Positions 56,820 through 64,000 of a stretch of DNA of 64,000 bases are shown in pieces (the stretch's first letter is position 1; each line of letters starts with the position of its first letter). The stretch spans positions 35,836,001 through 35,900,000 of the forward strand of contig CM114271.1 of assembly GCA_050084515.1 (NCBI GenBank), written 5' to 3'. A program made the translations under genes and the position numbers. Below the pieces are notes generated by a model. The model was not told where the DNA came from and did no database searches. It saw only the letters and a program-made list of their open reading frames with translations. The DNA is from Blasia pusilla (Eukaryota > Marchantiophyta > Marchantiopsida > Blasiales).

Positions 56820-59500
56820 ACTTGTCCACGTGGTTGCGTATTATTCCGAGGGGACTACCATGCTCTTAATCAATGTCTAAAGTGCTATGCAGAAAGATTT
56901 AGACAAGTTGGAAAGTCATTGGTACCTTGCAAAGTTCTTCGTCATTTCCCAATCATTCCTAGATTGCAATGCATGTTCAAATCGAACATCTTTTCTGAGT
57001 TGATGTGTTGGGGTCCTCTTAACCAAAGCAGAGATGGTTTAGTTCGACATACAACAGACTTCAGGGCTTGGAAGCATGTAGACCATATATATCTTGATTT
57101 TAGGAGTGAGAAGAGAAATTATAGATTTGGATTAGCATTAGATGGGGTGAATCCATTCTCGGAGAAGGCGAGTTCATGGTCAACTTGGCCAGTGTTATTA
57201 GTGAATTAAAATTTATCTCATTGGTTGCAAAAAAAAGGTTTTTTTTCTAGTTGGCTTTAATCATCCCTGGAAAAGAGAGTGTCAATAGCGAGAACATTAA
57301 CACTTTCTTGGCTCCCTTGGTAGAGGAGTTTGCAAAGCTGTGGGAAGGTGTTGATTTCCATGATGTGAGGAAATTGGATGGACAGGTGAAATTCACCTTC
57401 AAAGCCTTGATTATGTGGACCATCAATGACTACCCTGCATATGGATTGATCTCAGGATAAAGCCATGGTGGAAAGCTAGCCTCCATAGTGTGTGGGCCTC
57501 AAGTAGATTTTGATTTCTCTAAAGAATGTGGCAAACCAATATTTCTTGGTCATTGTCGTTATCTCAAACAAAACCATCATTGGCGAGGAAGGAAGTATGG
57601 ATCACTTTTCAATGGGAAAGGAGAGTCTAGGCCACCTCCCAGAAGGATTACAGCAATGGAGCATATTCAATGGGCAGAGGATAAACAAAAATACCATGAG
57701 AGAGGGGGTAGAGAAGACGATCTTGATGACCCTTACAAGAAAACCGGAAGTAAGCATATTGGAATCCTATTTTCATTGCCCTATTGGGAAGTATCCTACT
57801 TGATTGTAAGTTTTTGCATCATATAAGGAAGCTTTATTTTCGGTATATCAAAGTACACTGGATTTGTGCTAAACTATATCTAATTCGATAGCATTTATTG
57901 ATTCGACATACCTTAGATGTCATGCATGTAGAGAAGAATATTTCTGAAATTGTTATGAAAGCACTGTTTAGGATACATGATACAGTGAAAGTGAGGCGAG
58001 ATATGGAAAAAAGACAAATTTGATCCCATTTATGGCTTTAACCTCATCATTCTAGAAGTGGAAGTATTGTCAAACTTGTAGCTAACTAGGTTCTCACCGC
58101 TAGTGAAATGGCCATTTTCTTGGGAAGGGTTGAATCTTTGAAAGTGCCAACTGGCTATAGTGGTGAGTTGAAAAAACTTGTGGTGAAGAAGAGATTGGGG
58201 AACATGAAGTCTCATGACTACCATGTATTTATCCAAAAAATTCTACCTTTTTGTCTTCGAGATCTCATGAGCAAAGATGTGAGGACCACGGTTCTAAGAT
58301 TATGTAGAGGAATCTTTCACAAAAAATTTGGGACCGTACAGATTATCCCCAACTTCATGAAGACGTAGCTTTCACCTTGTGTTTGCTTGAGATGTATTTT
58401 CCTCCAGCCTTTTTTAATGTAATGACCCATCTGCTTATTCATCTAGTGGAGGGGCTAGACATGTGTGGGCCAATAGCATATAGATGGATGTATCCTTTTG
58501 AAAGGTATATGGGAGTTATGAAGAAATACATGAGGTCAAACACGCCCAGAAGCATGTATGGCCGAGGCCTACATTTTAGATGAAGCTATGGGATTTGTGA
58601 CAAAATATTTGAAAAGGTTTGAGCCAATTCATACTTAAGTATGGGATGATGGTGAGGAAGGTGGTGTTTCTGGGGAAGAATTAGAGGATGTAGCAGTCCA
58701 AGTTCGACTTTCGCGATCTACTATCGACATGGCACATCAATACATTTTGCATAATAGTGAATATATGGTGAAGTGGCACAAGTAAGGCCTCAAACCCTTC
58801 AACACATAGTGGCTAGCTTTCTTGCATTTCCAACTTCAGATGTACATGTCCAACCCTCATCCACACACATTGATAGAGGCTTATATTTTACAGGTTATTC
58901 AAACAGGAAAAGAAGAGAGACAACACCTTAGCAAATGTCTCATTTTCGGATTGGGTACAACCAGCCATCATCCACACCTGTGATAGACTGAAACAATCTC
59001 TTGACCAAGAGGCTCTTGCCTTCTCTATATCCCCAACAAGCAAAGTGTGATCGTACAGAAGCATGAGAGCTTACGGTAATCATTATAGGATAAAAAATGT
59101 TGGAACTATACCCTTCTCTACATATGATAGTGGCATTGGAGCCATGTTTGTGGGCAATGATGATTTCAATCCATCCCGCCCAAGCTGCTCTTATTCGTAT
59201 GTGGGAGTTTTTGGTTGACATTTTAGTTTTTGATTATCAGATTATTGGGGAGCTAGTAGTTCTTATGAGAGGTTGTTGGACTAGGGTAGATTGGTCATCT
59301 CGTAGACCATCTATGAAGCGAGACAACGAAGGGTTTTTCCTTGCCAATTTGAGAGATGTGGAGCCACAAAGATCATGAACCTTTTGTCTTCCCTTCGCAA
59401 GTTGAACAAGTTTTTTATGGTGATGTTGGTGATGGAAGTGGATGGAGAGTGGTATTGAAGAAAGAAGCCCGATCTCGTAGATGATTTGCGAGAGACGAAG
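56762..59500 (+). pseudogene. CACTA TNP2 transposase core, 5'-truncated and broken
   Basis: Landmarks in order: KLGLSYDTIHTCPRGC and FPIIPRLQCMF with RFGLALDGVNPF (TNP2/Transposase_21), LIIPGKES, ALIMWTINDYPAYGLISG, SHGGKLASIVCG, LPYWE, then after a probable intron RHTLDVMHVEKNI (57902), MKSHDYHVFIQ, MYFPPAFFNVMTHL and YRWMYPFERYMG (DUF4218), and EPFVFPSQVEQVFYG near 59370 (region after DUF4216). TNP2 is the catalytic transposase of CACTA elements. The N-terminus is missing at the left junction near 56762; frameshifts near 57240 and several stops (for example the TAA at 57458) show it is dead. Confidence 0.85.
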
Positions 59501-59573
59501 ATGCATCCAATGAACTTTTGCGAAAATATTGCTTTCGTTTATGGGTTCTCCACGGGCAGTGCTTCCACATTAA

Positions 59574-59858
59574 ATGGGAATGCTAGGGAACACTTCTCTC
59601 ATATCTCTTCATCTTTCTCCAAGTGTAACAGTGAACTTTGAAAACCGAAATAATTTGGATTTCTCTGGATTAGAAATTCCTACAAATTTTCCTACAATCA
59701 TACAATCTCCTTATGTAGCTCCTAGTATAGAGTTAAGTGATGCTGAAATTAATATCTCAATGAAGGATTTCAGTACTGTGGATGTAGTGTTAACATCTGT
59801 AAATCTAGGACATGAGAGTTCAGACTCAGATAATTCAAAAAACTATGATTCTGAATAA
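59574..59858 (+). CDS. acidic tail frame after TNP2
   Basis: A 94-codon frame, Ser/Asn-rich with an acidic end (SDAEINISM, HESSDSDN), follows the TNP2 core in the element. It may be the C-terminal exon of TNP2 or a small separate frame. Nothing in it is recognised. Confidence 0.3.
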   Translation: MGMLGNTSLISLHLSPSVTVNFENRNNLDFSGLEIPTNFPTIIQSPYVAPSIELSDAEINISMKDFSTVDVVLTSVNLGHESSDSDNSKNYDSE

Positions 59859-60073
59859 TACCTATTGTAGTTTGATCACTTGATGTAATGCACTTTGCTG
59901 ACTTTTTCATCTCAAAAATTTAATTGAAGTCAATTTCTGTCATGTAGAGGTAAGTAGTGTGTTTGCAATGCATTGCCTCTCATAGAAGGATGTTCCTAAT
60001 TTTATTATTTATTTATACTTCTTATTAGGGTATGTTGTATGGTAGTTGTTGATAACATTCCCTATGTGATGTT

Positions 60074-60955
60074 ATGGGAAGGGACAATAGATTGGCAATG
60101 AGTACCAAGGACTTTGAATGGACCTAGGATGCTACTTGCAATGTTCAAACAACTCAGGGGAAGGCGGATTTGGATGCCCTTCTGATGAGTGAGGGATTCT
60201 ATGATGCTCAAGACGAGTTACCAGATGGGACAGAACACTATATTTGGGTTCTTAGAATGGAAAGGAGTGCAACCAGGAGTGCTTTAGAAGTGAATTTTGT
60301 TGGGAGGTACAATGATGTTAGTGACCCATGTTGGCAACCCTTCAAGGAAGACAATGACAAAGGCATTGACTCAACTAACAAGTTCCGTGAGTGGACTTGT
60401 GATGGTACTAGAATTGCAAAAGTGGAAGAGGGAGAGACAAGGGCAGATCTGGAAGCAATCTTACAAAGTGATGGAAAATGTGATGCTCAAGGAGAGTTAC
60501 CCTATGGAAAAGAACAACAAATCTGGTTTCTTGGAAGGAAGCGCGAAAGAGACAAATATGTCGTTCACGTTGCATGTTTCTCAAAAGACACATGTAAAAT
60601 AGAACATGCCACTCAGGAGGTGGAACAAAGTGACTTTTATGATGCAATGTTGGATGGTGCAATTGCAAAGGTAAATCTTGAAGAAACATTTAAAGAGGGC
60701 GACGAAAAGGCTGGTTTAATTCTTAAATATTGTGCAAAGAGAGCATCGAGTCGGGAGGATCAATGTGAAGATGGGCGTTTGGACGTCTCTGCACACTTCA
60801 CTAACTCCATTGAAATAACCTTGTTGGTTGGAAACCCAACAATTCAAATGGCCAATAGAGGACCAGACAAAGGAGTAGGCTTAAATTTTGACCCTGATTC
60901 TGCTTATGATTCTGATACTAACTCATACGCAAAATTACAAATCTCGCAAGATTAG
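60074..60955 (+). CDS. uncharacterised repeated-module protein in CACTA
   Basis: From 60128 to the stop at 60953 the frame is fully open (about 275 codons); an ATG at 60074 in the same phase is cut off only by a TAG at 60125. It is built of a repeated module of about 100 residues. Unit 1 has FEWT, then (after the TAG) GKADLDALLMSEG, DAQDELPDGTEHYIWVL. Unit 2 has FREWTCDGTRIAKV, TRADLEAILQSDG, DAQGELPYGKEQQIWFL. A third partial unit has FYDAMLDGAIAKV. The tail is acidic. I do not recognise the domain. It stands out because its neighbours in the element are much more damaged. It could be an accessory protein of this CACTA lineage or a captured host gene piece. Confidence 0.5.
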
Positions 60956-61120
60956 ACAAAGGAAGGGGCTTGAGGCAAGCATTGTTCAAGGGTTCAAGGA
61001 ATTGTATAGCTTCTACATAGCCTATATTGTGGTTTTTCTTGTGGTGTTCTTTATGGTTATTTTTTTCTTATTATTGGGCTTTCTGTTTCAGTTTAAAAGT
61101 AGATTAGGGTTTAGGTAAGG

Positions 61121-62931
61121 TTGAAGACTTGCAAGTGTATTATCCAAGGTGCTGAGAAGGCTATACATGTTGCATATGTTGGTAGCGGTGATCTCTGCCA
61201 TAAAACAAAGTCCTCCAAAAAGAGGCCTAGCTTGGTGGTGGTGGATCCGACATTACCTTCTCGGCGAGGTGCAAGAATTTCCTCATCCTCACAACCACGG
61301 AATTTCATTGAGGAGGGATCTACAATGCATGAGGACGAGGACGTGGATCCGAACTACAAGATGGAAGAAGAACCCATGTGTTCAAGTGGAGGTGATGAAG
61401 ATTGCCCAAATCTGCCCCCGCAAGTATATAATTATCCCTTCCATTCGTATTATTTTGTCATTTATTGATATTTTCACTTGAAAAAGTTCCTTTGTGGAAT
61501 CCAAATTAATTGTTGGGATTGTTTATTTCTTTATGTGTTGACTAGATGTACAGGTTTCCCTTGGACCAGGTCCTTCTAGATCAATCGCTCCTGGTTCAGA
61601 TTCATTCCGGTTGACTCATGGTAGATCCGGGGTGGTAGACCCTGGAAATGTAAGTTTTCTTGCACTTATTTCCTTGTTACCTTAAAACTATGAGCTCAGC
61701 TTGTCTTCAATTACATCAAGTAGTTTCAAAATATTAGGTTGACACTTTCAGATTACTAGTATTTTATTCTTCATTTTAATTGATTAAATTTTTGGATATC
61801 CCAATTATGTTCATCATGTAGATGCAACCTGGAGTGGATCCAAAAGCACCATATACATAAGGTCTGGATTCTTCAAATCCAATGCATGTGGGAGGTAAAG
61901 CTTACAAACTCGTCGCCATACCTAGAGGGCCCTCACCCATAGGGTCTGAGAGTCCACCAGTCATGTTGCCCCCACAAGCACGCAACACGTCTTGGAGTAG
62001 TGATTCGCAACGTGCTTCTTTTGAGAACTCAGAGAAATGGCATGAGTATCAATGGCGTTCACAAGGTGATGGTTTGTTTGGTAGATCAGTTGCCCCTCCG
62101 GGATATAAAGGTCACACATCCCATGATGAGACCTCCTCAAGAAGAGAATGGGATGATGAGTGGAGAGGAAGAGAAACTCCCCATCTATATGGGATTGGGT
62201 TGAATGGTATGGGCTTGCCCCAGAACAAGAGTTCAAATTGGGCAAGGGAGGGAAGATCCCAATCTCAAATGTTTGGGAACTTTCCACGACCAAGCTTGGA
62301 AATGTATGCGGGATATCCCAAAGGATCAGATCCTTATGGTGTCCAAAGCCATGTACATGGAAGTGATCCAGGAAAAATTGGATTTGGACCATCGGAAAGT
62401 TATAATCTGGGGAATCAGCAAAGACGTAGTAGGGACTTCATTCCAAACTATATATATCATAGTCAAGGCATCTCACAGCCATATCAGAATTCTAGTCATA
62501 ACAAAGATCCAGCAGAGACCAACCAAGCACCCCATGGATATACTGAGTAGAAATGCTCTAAACACCCACCGTATGATGTAAGTACTATCTGATTTTAGGT
62601 AAAGATTTCCTTGTTGTTTTAAAACCTTGCATATGTTGATGTTGAGTGAATTCCAAATCCTTGATTGGATTAGACCTAATTTACAAGTTTCCAAATGTTA
62701 GTATTTAACATTCTTTCTTGTTTATTTTTTTAGAGATCTATGGAGTTTACAACCACTAGGAGTCAATCATGTACTACTCGACCTGGTACACATTCCATTC
62801 ATGTTTTAGGTGCCACGTTTCATAACCAGGAGCGTTTGTATCAGTCCACCCCATCTCCAACAACTCACACTTTGGAAGTAGATTGCGCAAGGTCCTCTCC
62901 CCAGTCTCTTTCTACCATAAGTCTCGCTTAG
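61121..62931 (+). pseudogene. Ser/Gly/Pro-rich multi-exon frame in CACTA
   Basis: Candidate exons: 61121-61420 (SSKKRPSLVVVDPTLPSRRG, acidic end, PPQ before GTATAT), 61567-61650 (GPGPSRSIAPGSDSF, ending at GTAAGT), 61821-62550 (PMHVGGKAYKLV, then a long Ser/Arg/Gly/Tyr-rich stretch ending PHGYTE) and 62734-62931 (MEFTTTRSQSCTT). An in-frame TAA at about 61858 interrupts the third. The composition resembles the disordered N-terminal part of TNPA-type proteins, which fits the idea that it once joined the TNPA region now at 56819 (inference). Exon joins are not certain. Confidence 0.4.
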
Positions 62932-63007
62932 TGCGACGAGATCCATTTCCTCGTTTACCTACATGGATCATAGTGAAGATCAAGCAAACAAGGGTTCATC
63001 AAGAACA

Positions 63008-63732
63008 TCATATTGTAACAATATCAGAATAATCTGTTACTCTTGAAGAAACTAGTTTGCAAACTATAGCTATGTTGGGTAAATTATGTGCTCGTGTAAT
63101 ATTAAATAGGTGCATAACAAATGCCAACATTGATACTCTAGCACTGGAATAAAGAGGCTTACATGCATCAGCCATATCATCGTCTATATTTTTAGGGTCT
63201 TCATCCATGTCCATCTGATCATTGTTCCCATCTATTTCCCCACTATCCGATCTGCCTTCTTTGTCATGAAGATCACCGTATTGGGAAAAAAGTTCATTCA
63301 ATATTTTGTGCATATCAACTTCGTTATCTACGCCTTCTTGGTATGCTAGAGGTTGAGATTTGGTGAGATCTGCTGGCCCATCATGGTCTGCATATTCACA
63401 CGTTTAGCAAAATTCATGACAATGGCTTCATGTACTATTCTCTCATGCTCATCTTGTTTCAACTAGTCATCATCAGAGGAGTCCCATTATTCTCTACCTT
63501 TCCATATCCTACATAGAGAGAAACGTCGGTTTTTTCGTAAATGTTCCTCCACTTTGGGCAAGGAAATACTTCTTTGTCCTTTGCATACACTACAAGGACA
63601 CCTAACTTGCTTTATACCATCCCTTCTAGCATGAGCCTGCTCTCGGCACGAAATTTTAAAGTCATGTCGTGAAATTCTATCCATATGATTATGTGGTTGT
63701 CTACCCTTGCTGGCGCTCGGCGACTGGCTCAT
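63008..63732 (-). pseudogene. CACTA TNP2 N-terminus (transposase-associated domain)
   Basis: Starting with ATG at 63732, the minus strand reads a basic leader and then VRCPCSVCKGQ, KVEEHLRKNRRFSLCRIWKG, the pattern of the transposase-associated domain (CPCxxC...V..HL....F...W). After a stop at 63487, HERIVHEAIVMNFAK and then ILNELFSQYGD, MADACKPLYSSARVSMLAFVMHLFNI follow, the stretch that normally precedes the GxxYxxIHxCPxxC core. The core itself is found on the opposite strand at 56772. Broken by stops and a frame change near 63400. Confidence 0.75.
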
Positions 63733-64000
63733 GGTGATTTTGGCTAGTCATTAGGGGATGCAGAGCTTCTAATGAACCTCAAAATAGAAAAGAAAATGAT
63801 GATTAGCTCTATTGATCATATGGAGTTTTATGATTTCAATGACTTAAACATTCATCAATTTCAAATTTTGATAGAATTATAAGAGAATGAAAGTATATGT
63901 GTATTTTTCAGAGACTATAAGCTCCACTTGTCAACTGCAATACCACAAGATACATACATTATCCGGTCAATTTCAATGATTATTATGTCTGACATCTACA
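63733..64000. other. upstream part of CACTA TNP2, cut by window edge
   Basis: No coding region and no CACTA terminus seen; presumably the leader region between TNP2 and the right terminus. Confidence 0.4.

Larger units (their letters stand above)
53623..64000 (-). mobile_element. CACTA (En/Spm) transposon, right end outside window
   Basis: The left end begins CACTAGAATAATAAGG at 53626, preceded by ATA (53623-53625) as the possible 3-bp target copy. A dense array of TGACT/AGTCA motifs follows (53640-54260), as in CACTA subterminal regions. Inside lie a TNPA/TNP1-like gene (minus), the TNP2 core (plus), two further frames (plus) and the TNP2 N-terminus (minus). The mixed orientation is best explained by an internal inversion between about 56.76 and 63.0 kb. 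The matching right terminus was not found before 64000. All transposase parts are broken. Confidence 0.75.

Noticed and set aside
1-64000. CRISPR array or prokaryotic operon
   Set aside because: No regularly spaced direct repeats of that kind; splicing and transposon content show a plant nuclear genome.

Overview
This is nuclear DNA of a land plant. The evidence is spliced genes with GT-AG and GC-AG introns, a LYK4/5-like receptor-type kinase, an Arabidopsis AT74-like phosphoglycerate mutase-family gene, an At4g08455-like BTB gene, and plant families of CACTA, hAT, Helitron, Ty1/copia, Ty3/gypsy and LINE elements. The transposon style (KIAA1586/ZNF862-type hAT, gypsy integrase with a PHD-like tail) would suit a non-flowering plant such as a lycophyte, fern or bryophyte, but the window alone does not settle this.

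Layout. 1-3.4 kb: decayed Ty3/gypsy debris. 3.4-9.0 kb: no recognisable gene. 9.0-10.5 kb: a kinase-like reading frame on the minus strand whose catalytic residues have been replaced. 14.1-18.3 kb: a hAT element bounded by an 8-bp target duplication, with a broken transposase. 20.4-24.4 kb: a decayed Helitron on the minus strand with a recognisable 3' end. 24.4-29.2 kb: unassigned sequence. 29.2-30.3 kb: a GC-rich patch with a doubtful reading frame. 30.4-32.7 kb: the 3' end of a copia element followed by the 3' end of a gypsy element whose integrase tail runs into a PHD-like Cys/His motif. 33.3-35.6 kb: AT-rich sequence with two further Helitron-type 3' ends. 35.7-39.4 kb: gene-free, with several inverted and tandem repeats.

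39.5-48.3 kb is the conserved genic island: a five-exon phosphoglycerate mutase-like gene (minus strand) and a three-exon Cys-motif/BTB gene (plus strand), arranged head to head about 1.35 kb apart. Both exon chains keep frame at every junction and appear intact. The second intron of the mutase gene has a GC donor and carries a LINE fragment.

53.6 kb to the right edge is one large CACTA element whose left end (CACTA motif plus an array of TGACT/AGTCA motifs) is visible; the right end lies outside. Its TNP2 N-terminus is on the minus strand at 63.0-63.7 kb, the TNP2 core on the plus strand at 56.8-59.5 kb, and a TNPA/TNP1-like gene on the minus strand at 54.6-56.8 kb. The simplest explanation is an internal inversion of about 6.2 kb. 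The inverted part also carries a mostly open 261-residue frame made of a repeated module that I do not recognise. No CRISPR array, operon-type cluster or rRNA gene was seen.
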